Below are positions 19,901 to 30,230 of a DNA stretch of 64,000 bases, in pieces (position 1 is the stretch's first letter; each line of letters begins with the position of its first letter). Where the stretch lies: contig OZ037879.1 in the NCBI GenBank assembly GCA_964035575.1, positions 682,001-746,000 on the forward strand, given 5' to 3'. The DNA comes from Rhynchopus sp. YZ270_cl-10 (Eukaryota; Euglenozoa; Diplonemea; Diplonemida; Diplonemidae). The position numbers and the translations under genes are program-made. The notes beneath the pieces are model-generated. The model was not told where the DNA came from and ran no database searches. It saw only the letters and a list, made by a program, of their open reading frames with translations.

Positions 19901-20366
19901 TATGGTGAGGGATCAACAAAAATGGTCCCATCTTTCTTTTTATGTTGTGTGTTTTGCAAAACGTAGAAAAGAAAAGTAAAATGCTTCGTGCACAAGTTGA
20001 AACTTCAGTAGATTGGTTTCTGATATTAACCCTGTTTCAGTCCTAAGAATCATACAGTTGTATTCAAAAGGGTGGACATCTTCAGTGATTTCCCTTTAAA
20101 TGGTGGGTGAATATCGTGAAACCGATGTTCGTGTGAACATTTGGTACCTTCTACTTCAGTTTTTTGTTTCGGGAATACACAAAATACAAAAGTTTTTTTT
20201 TTCTTTTTTCTTATTCCTTTCTCTGTCCTTACTGGATGTAATGTCTGATCACAAAAATCGACAAAAATAAAAAAAATAAGATTTCCTCCAAATTTTCCTG
20301 CAAAGAGAAAAAAATGCAGAAGAAGAAGAAAAAAACCATCGGTTGGATGTTGACCATTTTGCGGCT

Positions 20367-21070
20367 GACAATTGTCAGATTTGTTGTCCACAAAATTCAG
20401 GGCCTTCAACGTGTCGAAGTTAAGCCTTAACTTCGACAACTTTTTTATTTTGGTTTTTTTTTTTTTGTCGAAGTTCGACAAATCTAAAAAAAATATGGGA
20501 TTTTGGCAAAATCCTTTTATCTCTGACCGAGTTACAGGGTGGTCCACGGGAGAAACTCGGTTCAGGGTTTTAACTTTAACATTCTCCTGTGATCCACTGT
20601 GACCATTTGGACGGAGCTCGTAGAACTCAACGAGGAGTGAGCCAGGCAAAAGTAGCGTACCGTGCGCCTGCGGCGCAAGCAGGCATCCCACCCTTCCCAT
20701 GCCATAGTTTGGCTGTAAATAAAGCGCCATGGTATGCGCAATATTTGAAATGTTGCGTACCGTGGCTTCGCCAGGGACTTTCGTTGTTATAAATGTACTG
20801 AGCTTACTGATAAGACAGGTATACCCACTACGGCTTGTGGATCACCAGTGGCTACAAAGCTACCAATGCTGCTTGTGTTGAAATACACGTGTGTGGGACA
20901 GTTTTCAAAAATGACCAAAACCTATATAAACCCCCTGAGAGCTTCTCCCTGTGATTTGCTGCACCCGCGCTCGGGGAGGTCTTTTTTTTTTTTTTTTTTT
21001 TACTTCGACAAAACTGTGGACAGGCTTTGTCGATGGTTGAAGGCCCTGACAAAATTTGTCCAAAAAAAAA
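20367..21070. repeat. Inverted-repeat block with TTCGAC palindromes
   Basis: CAGGGCCTTCAAC at about 20399 faces GTTGAAGGCCCTG at about 21037, with partly matching flanks. Left of centre is a perfect stem GTCGAAGTTAA-GCC-TTAACTTCGAC (about 20417-20441) and TGTCGAAGTTCGACA (about 20467). It looks like a decayed or nested MITE; exact ends not found. Confidence 0.5.
20640..20790 (+). repeat. Dispersed repeat related to 16060-16205 (inverted)
   Basis: Begins AGTAGCGTACCGTGCGCCTG (GC hairpin J), then CATAGTTTGGCTGTAAA and ATGTTGCGTACCGTGGCTTC. The same ordered blocks occur in reverse at 16205-16060 inside the Mutator-like element. Confidence 0.7.
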
Positions 21071-21445
21071 AAAAAAAACAACAACAACACCTGGGGTAGC
21101 TGAAGGGGGGGGGGGGGGGGGGGGTGATTTGCACTTCTTGCGCACTTTGTGTACCCTCCTCCCATGCAGCCACACCAACAACAACATAAATACCCACAGA
21201 ATCATACCACCGACGGTCCACTGTACCACTGTGTCACAATAATAAGGGCGTATCCGCACCGAGCGTATGGAACCCTTTGTAAATAGTGCATCCTAGCGAA
21301 GGAGAAAGGTAGTGGCACATAACCTTTGGTACGCAAAGACATTTGACACTCGTGTGTGTGGGGGTATCGAACCCTCCCGGAGTGGGCTTTCATAAAAAGA
21401 AAAGCAAAACTTGAGACGTCTTTTAAAAAGAGAAGGGAGACAAGA

Positions 21446-21526
21446 GTATAACCTCTTGTGCTTAGCTCACCTCATGACAACAATACCAGTAGGTCAGATG
21501 AACCTAAGCCTCTGCTCAGCCATCTG
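21446..21526 (+). repeat. Two adjacent family A hairpin repeats
   Basis: First ATAACCTCTTGTGCTTAGCT (21446-21473, truncated stem), then AGATGAACCTAAGCCTCTGC then TCAG (21492-21526; stem CTAAGC/GCTCAG). Confidence 0.6.
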
Positions 21527-21911
21527 AAAAAGAATAAAAAAAAAAAGGGTGAAGATTTTTGCAAACGCCCCAACAGACGCGAGCAGCGGATTTTAAAAAA
21601 ATCTTGATGAATAAGGGAGTTCATCCTTTGTTTTTTTTGGAAAGGTAGATAAAAAGAAATGGTGTCTCGAAAGGCAGTGTAGGCAAAGTCTTTGACAAAA
21701 AAGCCAACCAAAATATAAAACAAAACATCTCCCATTTTTCTGGCCGTTTTCTTGATGTGGCATTCTTTGAACAATGCCAACAAATTTGTGATAATCTTGC
21801 TTGATTTAGATGCATCAATCGATCAATCAAGATGCCAAGAAGATGTTCGGGAGTTGTTCAACGATTTTGTCAAAATGGACAAAAAAAACACACATCAAGA
21901 CACAAAAAAAA

Positions 21912-21954
21912 GTGAAGTTGATAGTGCAAACGCCTCTGGGACGCAGGCACTGAC
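21912..21954 (+). repeat. Dispersed hairpin repeat, family D
   Basis: GAAGTTGATAGTGCAAACGC then CTCTGGGACGCAGGCAC. Confidence 0.65.
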
Positions 21955-22331
21955 AAAAAAAAAACAAATAATAATATCAAAGACGACACATTTGCGAAGT
22001 TCTCTTCATGCACACCTGGTGGAGATATAGGGAAGGGAGAAAGACAGACAGACAGAGAAAGGCCTGGTACGATGATGCTACGCTCTACGCCTTGTAGTGT
22101 TTAGTCACCTGGTTCGTTTTAAAAAAAAAAGAATAAAACTCATGCAAACACCTCTTAGAAGTACACAACACTCTTATTCGACAATAATAGTAAACAAATA
22201 TACTCTGACTTCAGGGTCATGCCAAGTAAATAAAAACATTTTACAATTTGCGACACCTTCCGTCGATTATATTTCCTCCTTGTCAATAAAAGTTTGGAGT
22301 CTCTCGTAGATACATCGGTTTAAAAAATAAA

Positions 22332-22383
22332 AGAGAAGTTGAAAGTGCAAACGCCTCACCGTTCATCGGCGGACGCAGACACT
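22332..22383 (+). repeat. Dispersed hairpin repeat, family D (long form)
   Basis: GAAGTTGAAAGTGCAAACGC then CTCACCGTTCATCGGCGGAC then GCAGACACT. Confidence 0.65.
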
Positions 22384-22800
22384 CAAAAAAATATGATGGA
22401 GTCTGGATTCTTTCAGAAAAAGGATCAGCTTTTGAAGTAGGGGAAGTATTTTCTTCCACGTTTTTTTTTGTTGATTATCCGAATAACGGTCGACCAACCG
22501 TATAGTCCACAGGCAGTCATATGTTTTAGAACGGCTAATGTACTTAGCAAAACAATTCATGGTTTCAGCGAACCACCGTCTCTCGTGAGATCTTTATTTT
22601 GTGTGTTGTATTTACATAACAATGCAGAGGCTCATCTCAGCCATCGAATGGCAAAAGATTTAAAATAACTTCACACAAAACTTCTTCAGAGTATACAAAG
22701 GACAGCACAAAAACAAAATTATTATGTGCGTTTTCAATTCAAGAAAACAGAAAGCATTGAAAGCATTGGGGGGGGGGGGGGGGGAAATAAAGACAAAATT

Positions 22801-22837
22801 GTAAAGATAAACCTAAGCCTTGCGTGTCTAGTTACCT
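22801..22837 (+). repeat. Dispersed hairpin repeat, family A
   Basis: AAGATAAACCTAAGCCTTGC then GTGTCTAGTTACC; diverged stem. Confidence 0.55.
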
Positions 22838-23182
22838 AAAACAATAAAGTCAAAAAGCAAAATATTAACTGAGAAAAGGAAGATAAAAAAAACAAAGAAA
22901 AGCTTTTTCGTTGATTGCTCAATTAACCTGTATAGGTGCATCGGCGCCGTTTCTTGATTATTATTTCTCCTTTAAAGCCATGATTATTGGTGTTTTTAAA
23001 AATAGTTTCCATGAATGTGTCACACTGCAAAACACGTAGAATACCGTGCTGTGTCAAATTAATTTGATATTTATTTTTGAGGAACAAAAATATTTGTTTT
23101 TTTTTTTAGGAACGTACCGTCACAACCTTAGGTATGATCAGTACGTTTCCTATCTGAAATTCGCCTTTCTTTTTTTGTTTTT

Positions 23183-23230
23183 TTGAAAACTTGGTTGTAT
23201 TAGTGTAGCCACCCTAGTGTGCTCCACTAT
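23183..23230 (+). repeat. Dispersed hairpin repeat, family B
   Basis: GAAAACTTGGTTGTATTAGT then GTAGCCACCCTAGTGTGCTC then CACTAT. TAGTG-x-AGC pairs with GCT-x-CACTA. Confidence 0.75.
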
Positions 23231-23405
23231 TTTTTTTACTTAATTCCTGGTTCCTCTTCACACGTTTGTTCTTCTTCCCCCAAACAAATATCAAAACCCA
23301 AAACGGCTGAAGAATTGAGAATGATTTGTCATGAGGGAATCATTTTGTCAATTTTTTCCAAAAATTGACCAAAAAAACCTTTTGTATCAAAACCCCCGGA
23401 ATGGG

Positions 23406-23450
23406 TTGCAAAAAAGATCGGGTCTTTTGTTTGTGCGCTCAAAGCCGGGA
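23406..23450 (+). repeat. Dispersed repeat, family L
   Basis: GATCGGGTCTTTTGTTTGTG then CGCTCAAAGCCGGG. The second copy is at 35860-35896 (GATCCGGTCTTTGTTTGTGC). Confidence 0.55.
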
Positions 23451-23732
23451 AAACAAAAAGGTGAAAAAATGTGTTAAACTGAAGTACGGTTGTTGTGGTT
23501 AATTGAGTACTCAAAGAAAACAAGCAAGCTTCTGTTTTTTTCAATCCGTTTTGTTTGCCCTGCAGCGCTGCCTCCAATCTTTTTAGAATTGACAACAAGT
23601 TGTTTTATCAAAAAAAGCCCGGAAATAAAAAAAATGTTGGATCCCCTTTGAAAACTTCCCAATACATTCCTCAGGATATAGCCTGGTGCAGAAAGAGTTT
23701 GTTCAGGACACATCTAGAGGGGGAAAAAGAAA

Positions 23733-23774
23733 AGTTTATAAGATGATCCTAAGCCTCTCGTGCTTAGTCACCTT
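23733..23774 (+). repeat. Dispersed hairpin repeat, family A
   Basis: AGTTTATAAGATGATCCTAA then GCCTCTCGTGCTTAGTCACC; nearly identical to the intronic copy at 50491. Confidence 0.75.
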
Positions 23775-24288
23775 GCCAATAAAACATCACCTGAAGAGGG
23801 GATGGTGAAGGGGGGTGTAAAATGAGCAGCGCAAGCCTTTAAAGCTTCTTACTCTACGTAAGTGTTAGACATATGCGCACAAAAAAAGATGGGGAAAAAA
23901 AAAACTTGAGGAAATAAAATAAAATGATGATGGGAAGGGGGGGGAAATAGGGGGCAGAGAAAAGGGAATGCGGGAATATACTGAACTTAACGCATGAAAG
24001 ATCATGCAAATGAAATAAGTGAACCTAATACTGGAAGAAGAAAAAAAAAAAGGAAAGATGGATGAATGAAGTTTGAAAATAGGGTCTAAGCTTTTTTCTT
24101 GTTTCTTTATTTTCTTTGGATTCGGCAATACCTGCACCCCCCGGTAGGTTCTTGTCCTCACTACCACCCTTTACAGGCAGAACATTTTTTTTACAGACAG
24201 CACATTTCATCCAAAAGTGTGGCAGAGATTATAGAAAATTCTTTTTAGGAGCTCTGGTCTGACAATATATTTATTTTCTTTTTTCAAT

Positions 24289-24330
24289 AATTTGTTGGAT
24301 TAGTGTAGCCATAAAGACTATCTTGACTTT
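24289..24330 (+). repeat. Family B hairpin repeat, truncated
   Basis: TTTGTTGGATTAGTGTAGCC only; the 3' arm is lost. Confidence 0.45.
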
Positions 24331-24414
24331 TTTTTTTTCGAGAGTTTCGTTCCTCTTCCTCCTCCCCATCTTTCTCTTATAAAAACAGATCTGAATTTTC
24401 AAAAAAAAAAATTC

Positions 24415-27400
24415 TCAAAAACCCGGATGAAGGTGAGGTGCGTTCCTTGGGTATGGTGAGATCACACTGTTAGGGCTACGCACTGCGGGACCGCTCTTCA
24501 TTGAGTTGGTGAACTGGTCTCCGTTGTTGGTCTGCCCGAGCCAGGTATCGCCGGGGTGCTCACGGAGGCTTAGCTCAAGGTGGTGCCTTGCGATGCCACG
24601 CTTCTCGAGGTTCACCTCTGAGGAACGTTGCAGGAGGTATGTTAATCCGTCTACACTGCCGGAATCGGCTTCCTCCACTTCGTGCCCAACACAGGTTTTC
24701 GCAGCGCACGATGTACAGCACGTTATCTTGCAATCCGAACAGACTACCCTCGCCACGCATGGACAGTCCGTACACGCCCGCTGCTGCATCAGATCCTTGA
24801 TTGTTTTCTCCAGATGCTCAGAAGACTCCGCATTCCCCGTCAACGCAGCAATTGCAAGCGCAGAGAACTCTGGTGCCCAGGTGTCATCTGCGGCACCTTC
24901 GCAAGAAAAGCCCCAGGACATGATGCAGGTTGACAGGCTTGCAGTGTTGATTTCGTGCACAATGAGGTCGTCTCCTGAGGTGGTGGAGCGCAGCACGTCG
25001 ATGGCACGGATGTTCATTCTGAGGGACTGCTCCTCTGCAAAACCACGTGCACCGGGCATGGCAGAGCCGAGGGCAAATGCCCCTGCCTGCTCCCCGATGC
25101 TGGCAAGACGTTGCGACAGTGTAACCGTCCCGCCCAGAACGATCATCACCTTTTGTGTGGAGTTCCCTACCCCACCGTGCACGCAGTTCCCGGTGGCAAG
25201 CCCAACAAACATATGCTTCCCCCAGACTTCATACGGGGTGTGCGCATTCCATCCTAGGTCACGCAGAATGACAGAAAACCGGACAGCCTGGATACTATGC
25301 TGCGCACACCTTCTGTTGACACCCCATGTTGCGAGGATGAGCCCACCGCACACTGTCTGCATCAGACCGTCCGTTCTTTGCACTGTATCGAGAAGCGGGG
25401 AGATGACGGACGAGATTGCGTGGGGTGCGACCTGGACACTTTGGAGGTACGTGAAGTTGATCCTCACACTGGCGCAGGTTGCGCTGCTGCAGTGGAAGGG
25501 CTTGCTCTTTTGCATATCTGTCACAGAGCGGATCGAGCCGCCGAGCACCGGTCTGCCGCTTTCTCTGGTGCTCTGGGAGACGGCTGGATCTCTCTTCTGC
25601 GGGCGACCCTCTTTTTTTTCAGTGATCGTCGCCAACAGATCCTTCTTGCGTCCATGCAGCTCCTCCGGCAGCAGCAGGGTCAACTGGCTCAGCTGTGTGA
25701 CGCCCTTGAGGGGGACCTTCCCAATGGGGGTGTGATCGAGGTCGCCAAGCTTGCGCATGTCATCTTCGTTGATCGCCGCAAGAAGCTCCTCGGTGACTGC
25801 GACAGCACCACCAACAGACGCGCCTTCAACCCGCGCCGCCTTGTTTACAGTGTTTCCAAAGAAGTCGATCCGTCCGGTAATCGGGTTTTTTTGCGGTTCA
25901 ACCAAACCCATATGAATGCCAATGCGCACTCTAGGCCCACCCCAGATCTTTTGACTCGCAGAATCGTGCACTTCCGCACAGTGCGCAACCTCCAGCAACG
26001 GGGCCGGCCATTTATCAAACCCTACCAAAGCCATCTGCACCCCGAGGCCAAAATCGAGCGCATCCTTCCCAGAGGTGAAGGCAACCATGAAGGCGTCGCC
26101 GATTGTCTTGACCTCGTATCCATTCGTCTTTGTGATGACCTCACGGATCAAATCGTTGTGTCTTTCCAACGCTGTCTTCATCGCTGCGGGCGACGCCTCC
26201 CAAAGCGATGTTGATGATTGGATATCAGTAAAGGCAATGGCAGCTGTCGTTGGGGGAGACATTTCCAGGTCTCTGGAGACTCGGTCTTGCGCGCGTTTCG
26301 CAGCGTATACTTCGCCTGCAGCTTCTGTTTGAGATTCATTCATTTCAACAAGAGAGGACGGAAGGTAAGGCAGATAGGCATCGAGGTTGAGCAGAAGCGA
26401 CTTATACGCGGTGAGGAGGGTGTGGGGGACAGCGTTCTCGCATTCCTGGATGAGGCGGTCCGCTTCGTTGAGGGAGAGGCGCACGAGAGAGTTTGCAATC
26501 TCCTCGGCAAGCTCCACTGCAGACACCATTCTGTCGTCCTCCACCTCCCCAATGAAGTACTTCTCCATCCGACTCCTCGCCAGCCGCGAATGCGAAAAGG
26601 ATAGAAACGCTTCTGTCGCATCCCCCCCAGCCTGCGCAAACAAAACATCAGGACCCCCAGGATGCTCTGCCGCCCAGGTGTTAATCGCAAAGATTTTATT
26701 CTCCACCACCACCCAAGGGTCTGCCGTGCCAGTATGAAGCTTTACTTCGTCCCAAGGAACTTTGTCTGTGAGCATGGTTTTGGCGTAGCGCTTCTTCTTG
26801 CGGATGACAAATTTTTGTTTGAGAAATTCCAAGATAATGACGGACATAACAGTAGCGGTGACGCCGATAACAGCAATGGTGTGCAACGTTTCGGCTTCGT
26901 CGGCCAGCATGAAGGTCGTGCGGAGCTTTTTTATTCCGGAGAAGATCTGGAACATCGCCATGAGGTACGCGATACGCCCGCAGGCTGGGTGAATCTTTGC
27001 AAACATATTTCTCCCCGGTGTGTTCGCCGTCGGAAACAAAATGGGCGCCACGAGCCCCATCAACGGCATAACCGCAAGCAACCCAAACACATAATAACCA
27101 AGCTTATTGTGCTTCAATTTGTCCGGCTCTGCATTTTTCGTGAACTTCGTTGCTGCAATCACAAACGCTGCCGTAATCATCACTGTTGAAACTACCATGG
27201 ACACTACGTGCGCCTTAAACGCCCAACCGATGGTTCCCCTCCGAATTGAATTTCCTAATCCAAAAATCGGTTTTCCATAACGTTTAATGATAATCCCAAA
27301 CGGAAGGATAAAGCACCACGCCACGATCATAAGAGAAGCGTGAAGGAGACGGTAGCTTTTGAGGTCTTCTACCATTTCTGCTTCGACAGCTCCGTTTACA

Positions 27401-29874
27401 AAATTTATTTTGAATGAAACTGCGGTGTCGCCGTGGAACTCGAGAGCGTCAGAGGTGGGATGGCGTGCGGCATTCATCGCTACATCCCCAGAGGTAAGCC
27501 CTTCTGCACTCCGACGGAACCGCAAAATCCGTTCACCATTCAGAAATTCATGCGAACCCTCCATCAAGGCGAACCTCCTCGCGATCTCTGCATTCTTGAC
27601 CACCCCAGCTACTTCTTGCGCAGTCACGGCATACGCACCCACCCCATCCCCTACAGCAATAACTGCCTCTGCCGGCACCATTGACCCAAATCGTTCCGGA
27701 AATGAAACCCCAAGCCATCCCTGCGTTGCACTCACTATCGCTATAGAAATGCCTCTCTCCGATGCAGACTCTGAATCAAGAGACCAATGAAGGGTCAACC
27801 CTGTGGTAATCTCTTGCATGCATTTATAGGACAGCCCCTCAGATATGGTGAGACCAGATGGTAAACAAGACTCGGCAGTTTCCGGTTCAGGCGCGGTTGG
27901 AAGAATTGTAGTTGCTTCGAAGCAAGACGCAAGCAAGCATGGTTCACGTGAAGGAATCGTTACGGTAGGCCCCTCAAACAACCCATGCAGATTGCAGTAC
28001 GCAAACGCAGTCAAGGCGGTTGCGTCAGAAGGCACTACAAATGTGATGGAGTTCTGCGCCCCAGGGATCGTCATCTCCGAGGCACTCACAACCTGCCCGT
28101 TTTGATTCTTCACATAGATCAGTACAATTAAATGCTGAAGAGACCCATTCGAATTAATACCAATCGGATGAACCGGTCGGATATCCACTCCATCAACCAC
28201 TTTAAACCCAACATCGATCACCGCAACTTCACCTGAAACGGTAATAAATGGGGTGTGTTTGGTGTTATATGCGGATTCTGGGTTCCATTGAAATGGATTT
28301 TCTTCCGCAAAAACACGCTTCTGAAGATACACCGCACGGGTTTCAACTGCGTCGTATGAAGGACACTTTGCGGCTTCTGAAGGGAAAAAAGCATCCGAAT
28401 TTTGAAGGCATTGTGTTAGCCCGCAGGGTATGGCGGCAGAGGGGCCTGTTAATGGAATGCTCGATAGCGTCATTTTGTGGACACCGTGTAGGTTGCATGC
28501 TGCGTACGCGGTCATCTCAGTGGTGCCCAGAGGGATCACAAAGGTCAGCACCGGGGTGCCCGACGTCGCAGCGTAGGTCGCCCCTGCAATGACCTCACCG
28601 TTCTGATTTTCAACGTAGATCATGGTGATGTAGTGCAGAAGGCTGCCAGGGGTCATAGGGTGATTCACCACTTCGCCTACACCCACGGAAGCGGTGGCAC
28701 CGTCTAGGGAGAAGTAGGGTACGTGCTTCGCGTTGGTTGCAGAAAGGGTGAATGCGGTCTCCTGGCCAAAGAGTTGTACCTGGTGTTTTACCCCTTCTGC
28801 GCGTAGGATGCGCAGAGGACAATATTCTGGGCTGAAGTTCGCTTCGTTCTCTGCAGTCTGCGTCACCCCCTCGCAGCCCTGTAGGTTGCAGTAGAGCTGT
28901 CCTAGGTTGTTCGCGACGTCGACGGCAGCGCTCTGGAAAACGCCTTTTCTGTTGTTCGAGACAAACGCGGTGATGTGTGTCACACTGCCATTAGGTGCCA
29001 ACATATTGATATCAAGAGAAAAACGGAACTCAAAGGCCGTTGAAGCGGCCTTTGGTGCAATCAGATCTGCTTTGAGGATGTTCCCTGCTTGGTCCTCTAC
29101 CCAGACGGCGTCGATGTATTCGTTTGCGACTGAGTCGGCGACGAAGGAGATGGCACCCTTGCAGGAGACATGCACACCACCCTGCTTCATGACCACATCT
29201 GGGATATAGCTGGCATAGGAGGGGGTGAGAGTGGTGTTGGCCGCGACAGTCTCTGCTGTGAAGAACGCAGGAAGGTTCGCACGGTTGTGGCGAATCGCCC
29301 GCTCTGCCTTGATTGTTTCAAAGGTAACACACGGCTGCACCGCCCCGGTCGAATTCGCTGCCAAACACGAACTAACCCCGCACACCCCACTCCCATTCAC
29401 CTCCGCTACATTGTACTCCACACCCTGAAACAACCCGTGCAGGTTGCACTGCGCATATGGGGTCAGTGTTGTGGTAGACTCTGGGACCTGAACCTGGAGC
29501 ACCGCAGAGCTGATGGACGGGGTGAACTCTTGGTATGCGACCACCGCACCGTGCTGGTTGACGAGGAAGATGAGGACCGTGAAGTGCAGGCTTGATACAT
29601 TCGCGATCATCGGGTGGTATGGGATGGATGGGTTCACCAGGTCTCCAGGGCCCACGGTGACGGTGGCGGTGGCGCCACTGAAGGTGACGTAGGGTGAGTG
29701 GCGTTTGTTGAAGTAGTCTGTGGGGTCGTGGGTGAACGCTGTCGCGTGGCCGAACATCTGCTGCTGGAGCGCATGTGCCGCAGCACGTTTCGCCTCGTAC
29801 ACCTCACACACCGCACCATCCTCAAACAATCCCGCCACCGCGCTACAAAAAAACAACATCGCCATTATTCGCAT
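24415..29874 (-). CDS. SOR-like x4 / DOMON / cyt b561 / cyt b5 / adenylate cyclase / B-box fusion
   Basis: 1,819 residues from ATG 29874, chosen because it opens a signal peptide. Four superoxide-reductase-like domains follow: domains 1, 3 and 4 keep the K/R-H-x-P, H-P, later His and CNLH iron ligands (near 57, 87, 97 and 143; 383, 405, 414 and 460; 539, 569, 581 and 627); domain 2 ends in CNLQ and is decayed. Next come a DOMON domain (~680-840), five helices of cytochrome b561 with His 889, 922, 962 and 998, and cytochrome b5 (HPGG 1071-1074, second His 1095). The class III cyclase has metal Asp 1217 and 1260, with Lys 1256 and Asp 1337 predicting ATP as substrate. A second cyclase domain (~1470-1630) lacks the metal motif. 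A Cys/His B-box (~1700-1731) is near the end. Inferred role: couple extracellular oxidant or electron flow to cytosolic cAMP. The fold calls rest on motifs only. Confidence 0.85.
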   Translation of the reverse strand: MRIMAMLFFCSAVAGLFEDGAVCEVYEAKRAAAHALQQQMFGHATAFTHDPTDYFNKRHSPYVTFSGATATVTVGPGDLVNPSIPYHPMIANVSSLHFTVLIFLVNQHGAVVAYQEFTPSISSAVLQVQVPESTTTLTPYAQCNLHGLFQGVEYNVAEVNGSGVCGVSSCLAANSTGAVQPCVTFETIKAERAIRHNRANLPAFFTAETVAANTTLTPSYASYIPDVVMKQGGVHVSCKGAISFVADSVANEYIDAVWVEDQAGNILKADLIAPKAASTAFEFRFSLDINMLAPNGSVTHITAFVSNNRKGVFQSAAVDVANNLGQLYCNLQGCEGVTQTAENEANFSPEYCPLRILRAEGVKHQVQLFGQETAFTLSATNAKHVPYFSLDGATASVGVGEVVNHPMTPGSLLHYITMIYVENQNGEVIAGATYAATSGTPVLTFVIPLGTTEMTAYAACNLHGVHKMTLSSIPLTGPSAAIPCGLTQCLQNSDAFFPSEAAKCPSYDAVETRAVYLQKRVFAEENPFQWNPESAYNTKHTPFITVSGEVAVIDVGFKVVDGVDIRPVHPIGINSNGSLQHLIVLIYVKNQNGQVVSASEMTIPGAQNSITFVVPSDATALTAFAYCNLHGLFEGPTVTIPSREPCLLASCFEATTILPTAPEPETAESCLPSGLTISEGLSYKCMQEITTGLTLHWSLDSESASERGISIAIVSATQGWLGVSFPERFGSMVPAEAVIAVGDGVGAYAVTAQEVAGVVKNAEIARRFALMEGSHEFLNGERILRFRRSAEGLTSGDVAMNAARHPTSDALEFHGDTAVSFKINFVNGAVEAEMVEDLKSYRLLHASLMIVAWCFILPFGIIIKRYGKPIFGLGNSIRRGTIGWAFKAHVVSMVVSTVMITAAFVIAATKFTKNAEPDKLKHNKLGYYVFGLLAVMPLMGLVAPILFPTANTPGRNMFAKIHPACGRIAYLMAMFQIFSGIKKLRTTFMLADEAETLHTIAVIGVTATVMSVIILEFLKQKFVIRKKKRYAKTMLTDKVPWDEVKLHTGTADPWVVVENKIFAINTWAAEHPGGPDVLFAQAGGDATEAFLSFSHSRLARSRMEKYFIGEVEDDRMVSAVELAEEIANSLVRLSLNEADRLIQECENAVPHTLLTAYKSLLLNLDAYLPYLPSSLVEMNESQTEAAGEVYAAKRAQDRVSRDLEMSPPTTAAIAFTDIQSSTSLWEASPAAMKTALERHNDLIREVITKTNGYEVKTIGDAFMVAFTSGKDALDFGLGVQMALVGFDKWPAPLLEVAHCAEVHDSASQKIWGGPRVRIGIHMGLVEPQKNPITGRIDFFGNTVNKAARVEGASVGGAVAVTEELLAAINEDDMRKLGDLDHTPIGKVPLKGVTQLSQLTLLLPEELHGRKKDLLATITEKKEGRPQKRDPAVSQSTRESGRPVLGGSIRSVTDMQKSKPFHCSSATCASVRINFTYLQSVQVAPHAISSVISPLLDTVQRTDGLMQTVCGGLILATWGVNRRCAQHSIQAVRFSVILRDLGWNAHTPYEVWGKHMFVGLATGNCVHGGVGNSTQKVMIVLGGTVTLSQRLASIGEQAGAFALGSAMPGARGFAEEQSLRMNIRAIDVLRSTTSGDDLIVHEINTASLSTCIMSWGFSCEGAADDTWAPEFSALAIAALTGNAESSEHLEKTIKDLMQQRACTDCPCVARVVCSDCKITCCTSCAAKTCVGHEVEEADSGSVDGLTYLLQRSSEVNLEKRGIARHHLELSLREHPGDTWLGQTNNGDQFTNSMKSGPAVRSPNSVISPYPRNAPHLHPGF

Positions 29875-30230
29875 ATTGACCTTTTTGTGTAGTCTTCCTT
29901 TTGATAGTGTGAGGTTGGGGATGCAAAGGGGGGGTGGTTGGAACAAATAAAGGGGTGGTGTGACCACGTTGGAGAGCTACGCAAAAAAAAAAGAAGAAGA
30001 AAAAAGTTGGAGAGAGGGAGATGATGTGTGATGTACGCGGGTGTTCTGTGGAGAGGGGGGAAGCATTCCCCAACCCTACCTTGCTACTCAGATTTCTGAT
30101 TTTTAGAACAAAAAGTATTTTGAAAAAAAAAGTGTACATACGCACAGACACAGACACATGGTCACAGATATTCACGGCACGCTGTAGTGATTTATTCTTG
30201 GATGACTCAGGGCAGAGAAAAAAAAATGGT

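Larger units (their letters stand above)
19938..24414. other. Gene-free spacer, repeat mosaic
   Basis: 4.5 kb with no supported gene. It contains an inverted-repeat block (20367-21070), a 20-base G run (21105-21124), a 17-base G run (22768-22784), several family A, B and D hairpins and a family L copy. Short open frames are low in complexity and show no motif. Confidence 0.6.

Noticed and set aside
20050-20730. 226-codon minus-strand frame
   Set aside because: It crosses the inverted-repeat block and J hairpin repeat and reads through A/T runs; no motif is visible.
24506-29950. Several plus-strand frames of 80-400 codons opposite the cyclase gene
   Set aside because: They have no domain resemblance and their boundaries follow codon bias of the minus-strand gene.
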